Source: Trichuris trichiura (lineage: Eukaryota > Nematoda > Enoplea > Trichinellida > Trichuridae). From it: a DNA stretch of 64,000 bases. The notes below the pieces were generated by a model, which saw nothing but the letters and a program-made list of their open reading frames with translations, was not told the DNA's origin and ran no database searches. Shown piece by piece: positions 48,419-59,352 of this stretch. Both the position numbers and the translations under genes were made by a program. How positions within the stretch are numbered: position 1 is the first letter of the stretch; the number at the start of each line of letters is the position of its first letter. The DNA is taken from assembly GCA_037903355.1 (NCBI GenBank), contig JBAJFE010000018.1:744001-808000 (forward strand), given 5' to 3'.

Positions 48419-49608
48419 CAGTCGGCCCTCGTTATCCGTGGGTTCTATACGACGCGGTTTGTCCGGCGTGAGATAGGGACGTCATCTTTTACACGCCAGT
48501 ATACGAGCTAGAGCCTAGAACAGTTTTTGGTTGCTGGAAAAGTTTTTGGGGAGAGGCAGTCTGTGAATGCGAGGACTTAGGTGCCATCGATGAGGAGGTC
48601 ATGGACATAGTGAATATTGCCAAGGAGTTGGGAGGTGAGGGTTTCACCGACATGATAGAAGACGATATCAGGAATCACATAGAAGATTGTGAAGAACCGT
48701 TCACCAACGAGGAATTCGAGGAACCGATGCAATCATCTACGGGCAGTGACGACGACGTTATGGAAGATACAGAAGCTCAAACACCCTCGGATTGGACGCT
48801 GCAAAAGCTTGCCAGTATTTTCCGGCCAGCGCAGGTCTTAAAGAATATGATTGCTGACTACGATCTATCCATGGAACATGGCATCATGGTTTTACGAGGA
48901 ATAGCGGCTTCGTTGAAGCCGCTACAGGATTTATTCGATGAAGCGAAGAAAAGGGAGAGACAGCTCCCTATAACAATGTTTTTAAATAAAGCTCGAGCAG
49001 CTGCAGAGTCTAACATTTTAAGGTGAAATGTTTCGCTACCAACAAGTTCAACAAACCGTAGGACTGGTTGGTCTGCAGGGGATGTGCACCCACCTACAGA
49101 AAATGGGTAAACTGATTCCTGGTGCGTCAAATGTTTCTGCCCTAAACGTCTCGTTCTGTGTGGATATGTTCCGTGTGATGTTCACTATTTCTGCTTAAGT
49201 GCGCCTATGTATTTTATATTTCCCTTGCTCTGTACCCATTCCGCGCACCAGTACATCGCTCAGCTCATTAAAGCAAAGCGATTCCCACTAGTTTAGAGAA
49301 AGGGAATCTTACTTTCATCTTTTCTTGTATCTAACGGCGTGGACTCTGATGTTTAAGCCCATTAGACAAGCGCAGTCTTATCGATATCTTTATCTCGTGG
49401 CTAGCTTCCGTAGTACCAAGCTTCGAAGGATTACTAGGTAGGATAACCGTTGCGGAGGGAATTCAAAGGGGGCAGGAAGAAATACGCGGCTAGAATATAA
49501 GCTATTTGGCCTTTTTCATAGGGTAACCTATATAACGCGGGGCCAGCTTAACGCGGTAAAACATTGTAAATTTTGGACGAATTAACCGCGGATAATGGGG
49601 GCCGATTG
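48419..49608 (+). mobile_element. Tigger-type element retaining a transposase C-terminus
   Basis: The left end CAGTCGGCCCTCGTTATCC and right end GGATAATGGGGGCCGATTG are inverted copies flanked by TA. Inside, the frame 48601-49026 encodes MDIVNIAKELGGEGFTDMI, an acidic stretch and LASIFRPAQVLKNMI, like the acidic C-terminal tail of Tigger/jerky transposases. The DDE core is missing, so it is a deletion derivative. It abuts the pogo-like element. Confidence 0.75.
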
Positions 49609-52341
49609 TATATATTTTTCGTAGCCTTAATGCCCAGTACTAGAATTTATTTCTAGCAGTTAAGTTAGAACTTCATTGCTTCTTTTTGTACATTCTTGCT
49701 TGAATGCCGCTTTTTGTGCACGCTACACCAGAGGCTGCATTAATTTATCGTTTAGAAAAGGGGCTATCTTTTAAGGAAGGTAGAATAGGTAAATATTTCC
49801 ACAAAATATTAATAGTTGCTATGTGCTGTGATTCGAATGCATTTTTGCAGCTGTCAGCTCAAGTTGGTGAAGTAAAATCCATTAGTGCTCATTTTACACG
49901 ATTGTCCATCAGCTTTGTTGTCATTTGAAAGCTAACAAGGTGAGGCAGATGGCAATCTAAACTCTTGGTAGGTCTTAAAGGTTCGCAGATGCACCCAACT
50001 GCTGGCAGATTATAAGGAACAAATAGAAAAACGATGTTTAACTAGTCTGCGCAGGATAGGCAAAATAAAAATATGTTTGCGCATGTAGCAGCCCTCTAGC
50101 GCCTTAACGTTGCGCCTTTGGGTAGTTTGCAATCGCAAGGAAAAAACACAGCGTATCTGGAGGACAGGTGGTATTCTCACAATTGCAGAAATGATGCAGC
50201 GTTAGAAGATCCACTGAACACCAATTTACTCTTTTCTCTCTTTAATGCGGCACGTTTGAAAAACGTGACATAATGGCATCTGCGCATACAAAACAACTAT
50301 TACGTCAAGAAGACGCGGGAAACTATTTATGGAAGCTCTGAGCTAAAGAAAAAAAGCAAAGCTGCTCATAACAGGATTTTCATTGCGGATAAAAGCTGCG
50401 ATGGCGAATTAGAATTCTTATCGTCAGGAATATGTTATATTCAAAGAGTAAGAGTAGCCTTTGCAAAATGTTTGAATTGGTCACATCTAATTCCGTATGG
50501 TCACGGCAGTCACACACCTCTCAATGCAATTAAGCTAAACACTTTTGCTTAACTCTCCGCTTGCATTCAACAAAGAATATGCGCATGCAATTGATAAATG
50601 GTCCATTGGTTAAAACGAACGTTAGTCGTTTTCTTTATTTTCAATCCGCTTGCCAGCCGGTTGGCATACGTTTGGCACGTAGAGCCGTTCCAAAATTACC
50701 AGCAGATTTTTATTTGCTTTTAAACATGCATAACAAAGCATTCGTTAGTTGGGCGGTTTCTACCTTTTCGTTCACGAGCATGAGTTCGGTAGGTTGGCGG
50801 CTGACAGAAATTTATTAATGAAACCGGTTGCATGGCCTTCCCAGTACTAGATAACAACGTGATTTGGCGCGATGCACCCAACAGGTTTCCCGATAGACGC
50901 GTATCTTGACTGCATGCACCCTTTATCAGCCTTCATTCATTGGCATAGCATACTGCTGTTGGTAATACTTGATAGGCATAATCAAATAGGGAGAGCTTTG
51001 GCTGTCAACTAGTGGATGACTACATAAACTGTTTTGTTTAATTTTATACTCAAATGACGTTTATTGACTTAAGTTTACAGCAGCGTGATTTCCCTCCCAC
51101 TTCTGTGTACAATGAGCTACTGTGCTCATGCATTTTACTTTAATATTATTTTCTCAAAGTGGGTTAATTAAAATTTCTTTAAACGTTGAAACTGGCATGT
51201 TTAAGCAGCTTCTTAGCAATGCTTCCACGACGAGACAGTGATTCGTAAATAACGTGGCTAAGCTATGTTTGCGTATTGTTGGCGTATAGCCGACAGCGGG
51301 AAACTAGGGCATTAGTATTAGTGCTTCGTTCGTATCCCGTTTTGATGTGTCAACTTTGAGGCTACTCTCAAATGCTTCTATCAGATAAAGTACTACGTGC
51401 CAGATTCCTACATAGCAACCAAAGGACGTTCTCATGGTAGTCTTGGTCAAGGCAACTGCAGCATGAATAATATGCATGTTTATTGTTTCGTCTGCACGAG
51501 ACAGCCGCTGATGTTCAAGATAATTGCACTTGCTTTCTACAGTCTGCTCCCAGAGTTCACTTACTGCCTCATTAAGTCAGTTGGAATGCTGGTCGTAGAT
51601 GGCCTTACATTTCTTTAGCCTTTTCTCACTAATCCTCACACTCTGATCCGACGAATTTTCCAATGGAATTTTCATGAGTAGTTAGGAATTTATGTATATG
51701 GAGAACTAAACGCCGGATCATTTTTGGTAGCGGTTTTTAGGTGACCTTGATGAGTACCTTTTAAACTTTATTTGGTTTTAATCTCTATCGCAGCAAAGAA
51801 AACTATTAATATGCCGAGGTGCTTGTCCATCGAGTGCATAACATACGATTAAATTTTGTGTCAAATGTTTACTAGACCATGTGCTTCTTTTGCCTTCCGG
51901 TTCATTGAATTTATGTGGTTTTGATATCGGAAGCATAAAATGTTAAAAATTCATGAATCGAATGAAAGTTATATGGTTGGAAAATTGGATTGAGTTTCTA
52001 AAGCCTTTTTTTATGCATAATGCCCCATGCAGAGAATCTAAGTTTTGCCTCATTTTAAGTACTGCTTATTATTTTTGCATGCTGAGTTGGAGGAAAATTC
52101 CCGAAGCGTTCAGAAGGCCGTCTCATTCATCATAGGAGTCATTAAATTACGTTTTCGTGCAATCGAAAATTTGAAGTACCACTCCTTTTGTTGAAGGAGC
52201 ATTCTGCCAACACGCGAGTTTGACGTCCAAGCCGTACGCTACGTTAAGTGGCACTTTACCGCCATATTCTCAAGTACAGTTTCGTTTGCAACAGGACTGG
52301 CAAGTACTACATTGTAAATATTTTTCAGCTGTTGCTTTCGT
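49609..52341. other. Intergenic stretch, nothing recognised
   Basis: About 2.7 kb. The open frames at 49704-49928, 50561-50818 and 51397-51618 show no domain and no plausible splice partners. Confidence 0.4.
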
Positions 52342-53459
52342 ATGATGGCTGAAATTAAGCTGGATGAATCCTCAGAAGAAAGTGGTAAGTCTTATCAAAA
52401 TGAAATTTTTTTCGAACATGATTACTGTCAAGTGAACTAAGCTAACTAGGACGTACAGCGGTCGAACGCTTCAGTCAGCTGGACCGTCATAGATCCAATG
52501 GATCCTTTCATTGATGATGGAATGCTACTTATTGCATGGATTTGTGCAAACATTCGCTGCGAGCGCTTAGTTCAACTGCAACCGAACGTAAACGTAAAAA
52601 TGTTCTATTTCAAACTGCACGTATGCCTGAGTTTTGTTCTCAGCGTTAGTAGTACGTTATTAATAATAAATAGACAGTAAGGAAATGAATTAAAGAATGA
52701 TTAAGTATAATTGGTGCTGGCAGCGAAGGAAAAAACATGTTCTATCTCAAATTGCCATTACTGGCACTCGAGGTGCAATTCCTTATGCATTTATTGCGTC
52801 GAGAGCATTTCGACCGTTCAGCGGGAAAAAAGATAATCAAAGCAAGTTTTCAGAGGATGAAAATTCAACCGTTCGATCTCTCAGCTGCAAAATGCAAAGA
52901 AAAGTATTCAGCATTCTATCGACAAAGAAATGGGCGCGCCACTTTCTCAGCGACGCACTGGTACAGTTTCTTGACCAACTTTACTCCCTTCTAAAGGTTC
53001 AGTATTCGGCGAAGGATTCCAAGAAGGTGATCATTTTTTGATGAATGGCCCAATTGATCAAACGCGCCTATACAGATTGTAAACAATATAATCAGAGTGT
53101 TCGGGAAGGTCTACTTGCTCAGTCGCAGCGAACAACTTTCTCCTGATGAAACGCAAGCGTTAAACGACGTCGAAAGGCAACTGCGCAGTTTCTTCTTAAC
53201 TATCATCAGCTTTCACGATATGGATTATACCTACGATCCTTCGTTTCTTTCTGACAAGCTGGACCGCATATGTGCTGGGCTGACAAGAGTGGTGGATCAC
53301 CATTTGACTGAAAAGTCCAAGGCTCGTATACTTATGGTAGGCAGGTCGTTAAGGAACAAAGAATTCTTGGACTCAATGTACAAGTCCGATTGTCGCTCTC
53401 CAAATGTTGATTCTTTTTTCCTATGTGCAAAGCAACTGATTGACAAATGGGAAACCTGA
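52342..53459 (+). CDS. TNFAIP8 (TIPE)-family protein
   Basis: Three exons in phase: 52342-52384, 52854-53026, 53076-53459, giving 199 residues against 198 for human TNFAIP8. Conserved points: an N-terminal acidic stretch (DESSEESEDE); KMQRKVFSILSTKKWARHFL, matching AQKKLLSKMASK; FLDQLYSLLK matching VLDELYRV; KKIVNNIIRVFGKVYLL; then FFLTIISFHDMDYTYD, close to VVSFHQVDYTFD of the family, and VVDHHLTEKSKARI matching IQRHLTAKSHGR. The family has an all-helical fold around a hydrophobic pocket that binds phosphoinositides or fatty acids and affects cell survival and immune signalling in mammals. The first exon is short, and another 5' exon cannot be excluded. Confidence 0.88.
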
Positions 53460-54077
53460 CGGCATGCTGTGAACGTTTCACTTATCGAATGTAAACCTAA
53501 GAGTAAACGTAACGCTTCCATTGTGATCTTATGCTGTTAATAATAAATATTATTGAAAAAGGGTTGAAAATCCAACGGATGACTGTGAAAGCCAAGGATA
53601 AGTCCTTCGGTGTTTTGTTATTGCTACACGTGCTGGACTACAGCATTGCCGAAATAATAATTTTGAATAATAATTGCAAGTAAGCTGTACTGTCTTTTTA
53701 TTGCCTCATAAAGTTTACAACGGAACTAAAAGATCCAGTCTGCTTGATAAATCTTTGAAACTAGAACCCGATGTATTTAACTAGAAGCGTTATCCAGCCG
53801 ATCGCACGCCAGCACAGGTGAGCTACTTTGCTACAATGAGGGTTCTATTCTCAGTCATAAAAGCTCCAAATGCCGCTTTCAAAATCAGCAGCAGTTGCTT
53901 AATTGGGCATTATTTTTCGTGATTCTTATCTTTATTTACCATAGACACATAGCTTTCTTTAGTTCACATACAAAGACGAAAAGCATAAATGATTATATAT
54001 ATAAATGCGTTTTTATTCTAAAATATTCGCGGGATTTTCTAACCCGTTGTTCATTAAACTTTTATTTAAAAAACGTT

Positions 54078-54118
54078 AACGGAGCTTTCGGGTCTCCGCT
54101 GGACCCGTCATCAGCGTT
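54078..54118 (-). ncRNA. Hammerhead-ribozyme-like core
   Basis: On the minus strand: AACG, CTGATGA (54114-54108), stem II CGGGTC with GACCCG, GAAA (54089-54086), GCT, C, then CGTT pairing with the leading AACG. All core positions match the hammerhead consensus; stem I is at least 4 bp. Confidence 0.65.
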
Positions 54119-54388
54119 TATAAATGCGTAGGTATTATCTTCAACTCCAACTGTTTGAAGATTATTTGCATGCATCTCACATGTAGCAAGCACATGAGAG
54201 CTGCGCATGGATCAAGGCGACTACTTTTGTATCAGCAAGATGCTGTCCTTATCAATGTTCGCAATTCTATTGCGCCTTATTCGAAAAAAGTGGGCATTAT
54301 TCTAAGCACAGTTCAGCTTTAGTAAAGGAGACCCTTATAATAGGTATCAACCGAAATATAGTTTCTTCGTACGGGACCGTATAATTTC

Positions 54389-54446
54389 ATTGGGTTGCTT
54401 CTTTTTCAACGGGGCTCAAAATCCGTATAAAAAGAAGCAACCCAAT
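54389..54446. repeat. Perfect 18-bp inverted repeat, 22-nt loop
   Basis: ATTGGGTTGCTTCTTTTT at 54389-54406 is mirrored exactly by AAAAAGAAGCAACCCAAT at 54429-54446. It may be the tip of a fold-back element or a small hairpin RNA; nothing else points to either. Confidence 0.8.
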
Positions 54447-54739
54447 CAACCGAAATAATAAATGCTCAAGCATACAGCTTATTTATCTATATAATACAAA
54501 TATAGCTTCAATAGCTAAATGCACTTGTAATTTTCAGACAAAAAATATACGTTGCAATAATCCTAATGATGTACAGGAAATATCGAAGGAAGCAGTTTAA
54601 CAGCTTGAAGAACTTGAAAAGATACAAATCTTCTCATATCATTCGGTCATGGTTACCGTTTATGCCAACATAATTCTCATTAAGGGTACGGCATAAATAA
54701 AAAGCTGGGCTTGTTGGTTATACGCTCCAGTGTTTGAGA

Positions 54740-54925
54740 AATGCAGGTTCCTTGCCGGCAGTTGGGCGACCACCCAGTTTTGCTTTTACTTTAGAGCATA
54801 CCGGTTATCTTATTCGGCGCTGACCTACGAAAACAAAAGTTTTATGTTTAGGCTAAGGCTAGAAAGGGCAGAACGGGATGATCGGCAAAATTACAGTACG
54901 ACAGCGGGGTCAATAACCAAAGAAA
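54740..54925 (+). repeat. Dispersed ~200-bp repeat family, copy E
   Basis: GAAATGCAGGTTCCTTGCC, TTTTATGTTTAGGCTAAGG, AAAGGGCAGAACGGGATG, and ACAGTACGACAGCGG, in the same order as the other copies. Confidence 0.6.
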
Positions 54926-55041
54926 CCAGAAAAAGTTGTTGAAAGCTTAACTGTAGCACTTATAGAAGCAAAAGCGTTCTGAATAAGGCAACTAGTTTTT
55001 TTAATCGAAAGAAAACGCAATAAGGGAGCCACCATCCCCTG

Positions 55042-55084
55042 CACCGCTGGCAACGGAACAAGAGCAGTTCTGAAACGTACGGTG
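55042..55084 (+). ncRNA. Decayed hammerhead-like motif next to retroelement-end sequence
   Basis: CACCG, CTGGCAA (normally CTGANGA), stem II CGGAAC with GTTCTG, GAAA, CGT, A, CGGTG. Stem I pairs fully (CACCG with CGGTG) but the core has changes that should kill it. The following sequence resembles the Penelope-like 3' flank at 32640-32720. Confidence 0.5.
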
Positions 55085-55481
55085 TAGAATTGTTTTGTTC
55101 TTCTCTCTAACAATTTGCTCATCCATTCGTTAGCAGGGCATTTTGAAGTTTACTCTCAAATACGCCAAAAAAGCTAAAGCCGTGAACCGAAGATAGTTTA
55201 TGAAACAACCGAAGCCTGTTCAAAGATACGCAGTTTTCCGAAGTGTGCAATTTTGGAAAAATGCTCCTGATCGACTACCTGAAGACGACTTGCATTCAAA
55301 CGAGTAAGAAGATCGCAAGCTTCAAAAGTTTGCAATTTTGCAAAATGAGAATCTAGTATAGGTCTTTCCCAAAGCTTACAAAAAGGAAAAGAAATTTCTC
55401 AAAATAGCAGCAAGCAGAAGAGCTACACCACGCTGCAAGAGGTGCGATGGCTGCAAAAAAGTTTATCGTTTATTCCTTTGG

Positions 55482-55559
55482 ATGAAGAAATTTATTACGG
55501 ATTAAATAATTCTAATAATTTTCTAATTCAATAAATTTCTTCGTAATAAATTTCTTCAT
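55482..55559. repeat. Perfect 18-bp inverted repeat in AT-rich DNA
   Basis: ATGAAGAAATTTATTACG at 55482-55499 is mirrored by CGTAATAAATTTCTTCAT at 55542-55559. Confidence 0.75.
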
Positions 55560-55787
55560 TATGAAAACATATTTCCCGTACCAAGAAACCATCGTTTATT
55601 CCTTTGGATAACCAAATCTTTAAATTACTTAAAACGTATAGCTTCCGTTAAGGTGCTAATTTGATGAGCAGGTGTGTTGAAGAAGTTGCTTTTGCACAAA
55701 CGGCACTTCCGTACTTGCATATCATCTTTCGCAGTGCCATATTTTTCGCAACCACTTGTCTTAAGTTGCACGTTGTTTGTCTGCACA

Positions 55788-56475
55788 ATGGCTCAATTAC
55801 TTGTTACCGGAGTGCGCATGTTTTCTCGCACCGCTGTGAACGTAAGGCCTTTGGATAGTAGCTTGTAAAATGGTGGCCAACAATTTTTTATCGTTCATTA
55901 AGGCGTCGAAGGATGTATTCAAGTTAGGCAAATTGAATCATGTTGCGATCGCATGCCCCGATTTGAAAAAAGCAAGCGAATTTTACAAGAACGCGTTGGG
56001 AGCGGACGTCAGTGCTCCTCAGGTGAGCAAGAAACTGGCTGCTATCCTTGTTGCCTTATTTGTTGTTCTTTTCTTCAGGATCTCCCAAGTCACGGCGTTA
56101 CTACCGTATTCGTCAATCTAGGAAACAGCAAGATTGAGGTGGCCAGCTTGCGCTCGTTAATTTTTCTCATTTTTGCTTCCTTCAGCTGCTTCACCCTTTG
56201 GGTGATAAGAGTCCCATTGCAGGGTTCTTGAAGAAAAATGCGGCTGGCGGAATGCATCACATTTGCATTGAAGTGCGTGACTGAGTTTGCGCCAAACGTT
56301 ATCTTGTTCGGCCTTTTATTAGGTTGACGACATAGAGAAGGCCGTCAGCGCCGTTAAGAGCAAAGGCGTTCAGTGCCTCGCAGAAAAGACGTCCATCGGC
56401 GCTCATGGAAAACCGGTTATGTTTCTGCACCCGAAAAGCTGCAACGGCGTTCTGATAGAGCTAGAGCAAGCTTAG
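55788..56475 (+). CDS. mcee: Methylmalonyl-CoA epimerase, mitochondrial
   Basis: Five exons in phase: 55788-55841, 55903-56022, 56079-56138, 56186-56272, 56323-56475; 157 residues. Exon 1 encodes a basic, Ser/Arg-containing presequence (MAQLLVTGVRMFSRTAVN), fitting mitochondrial import. The rest is a vicinal-oxygen-chelate fold: LGKLNHVAIACPDL (metal-ligand His-31), HGVTTVFVNLGNSKIE, LLHPLGDKSPIAGFL, GGMHHICIEVDDIEKAV (His ligand), IGAHGKPVMFLHP and VLIELEQA (Glu ligand at the C-terminus). The enzyme interconverts the (S) and (R) forms of methylmalonyl-CoA between propionyl-CoA carboxylase and methylmalonyl-CoA mutase. Introns are 47-61 bp. Acceptor 55902 was chosen as the in-phase one that joins the presequence to the domain; 55926 is an alternative. 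Confidence 0.95.
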
Positions 56476-56873
56476 GTAGCACCAAGTATATATCTTCTCA
56501 ATGTTACTTATACACTAATTGACTTTCCATTTAGCAACATTGAAGCTTCCAAAACCTATGCTGTGGCATAGTGTGTTCGTAGTGGTGATCATATTAGCCT
56601 TCATTTGTTACATGTCAGAAGCAAATGCTCACAGTAATGAATCCGCTGTCAGTTTTTGCTTCGTTAGTTAGCTGCGTTGAATGTCTTTCTAGTCTGAATG
56701 TTAGCATGTTTAGTAAAACTGTTCTGCTACATCGGTTTGCTAATTTTCCTGTGCGCACGTTAGAGATGTCACTTTAAAAATTTCAGCTGTTCAAAATGAA
56801 ACGAAATGAACAAGTTGCATCAGATGTATAGGAGTTAATAGCAGGCTATTAATTTCTTCACTTCACTCTAGAA

Positions 56874-57743
56874 CAGTGTTTCCCAACCTTTTTGGAGCCA
56901 GGTCCCCCTTTCGCGACCTTCAACTTGTCAGGGCCCCCCGTCATTCTCCCCAACGTAATTCTCCTGCTTCTGTTATCCTCAGGTGCGCCTACTGTGGTTA
57001 AGTTGTTGTGAATTTGTACAAGTAGATCAACACCTGAAACAACCTGCAGAATGTAGAATTGACTTCGCTGCCTACCGTGTATGCCAAAGCAAAAACAGTT
57101 AAACCGGGCTGTAATTAACAACCTTGTTCCCCTGAACACTGAATTTCTTTTCTACACTAGAGCGAAATGGCTAGTAAGGAAGTCGGCTGCCATATACGGC
57201 GAAAGCTCCTTAACGATATTCGAAACCGTTAACACCTTTAATTCTTTAGTTGGCACTGAAGGCGTTCTTTTCGTATTGCTGGACTTAAGCCGGCTAATTG
57301 CAGATCGGGGAGCCTTCAGAATACAAGCGCCGCACTGGGTTTCCTCTTCCTAAATTTTTTGGGCTATTAGCAATGGTAGCGCAATATGTAAGTCAGACTG
57401 CGATGCTGTTCTCAGGGCTGCGCAACACTGAATCTAAATTCAATATTTCCTCAGAGCAAGACGACAGTCGCTTGATCTTACCTCAGTGGGACGACTGGGT
57501 ATGGTGCAGTGCTACTAATTTATCTACGTCCGGCTTGATAGTCGTCAGGAGTAATCTCAGGTCGCCTCGCCTCACTATCCTGAACGGCAGGATCGTTCTC
57601 GTCCTGCGGCAACGACTACCAGGAATCCCCTGAAGCCCCCTAAATCTCCCAGGGACCCCCTAAATCCCCAATCCTTCCCAGGGCCCCCTTCAAGTTTTCC
57701 AGGGCCCCCAAGGGGTCCCTGGGGCCCCCGTTGGGAATCACTG
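56874..57743. mobile_element. hAT-type MITE, 870 bp, with 8-bp target duplication
   Basis: The ends are CAGTGTTTCCCAACC and GTTGGGAATCACTG, the classic hAT terminal repeats, flanked on both sides by CTCTAGAA (56866-56873 and 57744-57751), an exact 8-bp target-site duplication. Subterminal regions are C-rich (GGCCCCC runs). No transposase was recognised; open frames inside look accidental. Confidence 0.9.
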
Positions 57744-57751
57744 CTCTAGAA

Positions 57752-58172
57752 AGTGTTGCTCATATTGTTCCACCAAGCCAGAGTTTGTGTAGAATAGTAC
57801 TGGGGTAATGAATAGGCAATTATTGTGAGGAAGAAAACGGTTCTCATGCCTGGCAGTTGTTCTGATTTCAGAATGTCGGTAGGACCTCCGAACTTAGTAT
57901 TAACAGATTATTCAATGTGACTTCCTTTACATTCTGCCTTTACGCAACTGTAATGTACAGGCAACATTTTCCATGACAAGCTTGACGCAAATTTGCAAGC
58001 AGAATGCGCTGAATATTTTCACATAGTAGAATTTTTAAAACGGCATAATGCATTCGCATAGAACCGCCTATGTGGATTACACTAAGAACGTGCCTTCGAT
58101 TGATCATCCTGTACGTACTATTATTTTGGCAGCTCACTCAATTCGCACGCCAATCTGATGTCTTACACAACT
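57752..58172. other. Intergenic stretch, nothing recognised
   Basis: It separates the hAT MITE from the hammerhead-bearing insertion and ends with the left copy of that insertion's target duplication (58160-58172). Confidence 0.5.
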
Positions 58173-58363
58173 TAACATTATTGTACGGAAAAGCTACCCG
58201 TTTCTTTTCTCCCTTAGTTGCTCCCCTTCCGCCGTCCCCGTTTTCCGCCCCCCCCCTTTTTTTAAAATAATGTCGGATCCCCTTTAAAACGACCCAAGTC
58301 TCCCGTGGTTTAAAGCACCAGTTCCACATAAGGGGCGGGCCAGCAATCACTCTGTCAATTACC

Positions 58364-58404
58364 TGCGCTGAAGACGGGGACAGGTGATCCCCGAAAGCTT
58401 CGCA
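58364..58404 (+). ncRNA. Hammerhead-ribozyme-like core
   Basis: TGCG (58364-58367), CTGAAGA (58368-58374), stem II GGGGA with TCCCC (58376-58380 and 58388-58392), GAAA (58393-58396), GCT, T, then CGCA (58401-58404) pairing with TGCG. Every core base agrees with the consensus, and it sits centrally in an intact insertion. Confidence 0.68.
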
Positions 58405-58448
58405 ATTAAACGATTTTTTGAACGGGTAGCTTTTCCGTACAATAATGT

Positions 58449-58450
<2 letters not shown>

Positions 58451-58492
<42 letters not shown>
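58451..58492 (+). repeat. (AC)n microsatellite
   Basis: About 21 uninterrupted AC repeats directly after the inverted repeat of the 58173-58522 insertion. Confidence 0.95.
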
Positions 58493-58494
<2 letters not shown>

Positions 58495-58535
58495 GTTAAA
58501 AGGAGCTATGTTTTCAAAGCAAGTCTTACACAACT

Positions 58536-59352
58536 GTAAAATGCCGTCTAGCACGAACAGAAAAGACAAAAAAACTGTTCATATGGATAGCACAACAATT
58601 GACTGAAGCACAAAAACCTGTTTCATTTATTTAAACCTGATAGATCATGGGCATAAAAACCGTATTGTCGTGTTCGCCTCTTTAAGTGAGAGACGACGAA
58701 TAATATTCGTACGAAAAAAGTTTTCATATTGGCATCCCTGACGATAATTGAGCGACAAAATCTTATACCACGGATAAATGGTTTACAGTAAAGTGCTCAA
58801 TCCTACCTCGTCCACCAATATTACTTATGTAGGTAATAAAGGATAAGTCTAAGTGGTTCCACCACAAAACTATGAATCACATGCGCCTCCACTAGCCGCT
58901 GGACAGGCCTCTGCTGATCAACAACACGAAGTCGCTGATCCAGCACGGTTTTAACTTAGGACAACCCAAAAGGATGATCTCGACTGCCGTAGGAAAGCTG
59001 TTAATACGAAAATTACGTGTGTTGTTTAACCAATCAAAAATTACGGCTTGAGCTTCGAAAGCTAGCAAGCTTGACAATATTGAATGTCATCTTAGCAGGC
59101 ATAGTAGCAGAACAATTTACAGCTATTATAAGTAAGCTCCCAACGTTTTAATTTTCAGAATACACAGGCTTTAAAACAGCGTAAAACTTTAAACGTTCCT
59201 ATTGTTCGCTAACGGCTGAGATAGGTTACTCATTGCTGTCAGTCGTCTTGTTCGCTCTCGCTCGCAGTCACTCCTCCTAACCACCGATCCCAATTGTCCA
59301 CTTTATCGAAAGACATCCAAGTTTCACTGTTCTCCAGAAGAATAAGAAGAAA
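58536..59352. other. Intergenic stretch upstream of the SET gene
   Basis: No coding or repeat signal recognised; likely contains the promoter of the gene starting at 59353. Confidence 0.4.

Larger units (their letters stand above)
53460..55787. other. Intergenic stretch rich in small inverted repeats
   Basis: No gene recognised. It contains a hammerhead-like core (54078-54118), a perfect 18-bp inverted repeat (54389-54446), repeat copy E (54740-54925), a decayed hammerhead (55042-55084) and another 18-bp inverted repeat (55482-55559). Confidence 0.5.
58173..58522 (+). mobile_element. Short hammerhead-bearing insertion with 13-bp target duplication
   Basis: GTCTTACACAACT occurs at 58160-58172 and again at 58523-58535, so 350 bp were inserted between two copies of the target. 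Inside, a perfect 28-bp inverted repeat (58173-58200 and 58423-58450, outer end TAACATTATTGTACGG) brackets a hammerhead core; an (AC)21 tract and a short tail follow. The long target duplication points to reverse-transcription-based insertion, not a TA-type cut-and-paste element. No coding capacity. Confidence 0.8.

Noticed and set aside
47850..48476. 208-codon plus-strand frame
   Set aside because: It lies within the pogo-like element, mostly opposite its 5' part, and shows no protein features.
58138..58569. Minus-strand frame through the AC repeat
   Set aside because: A dinucleotide repeat read as Val-Cys; no stops arise by chance.
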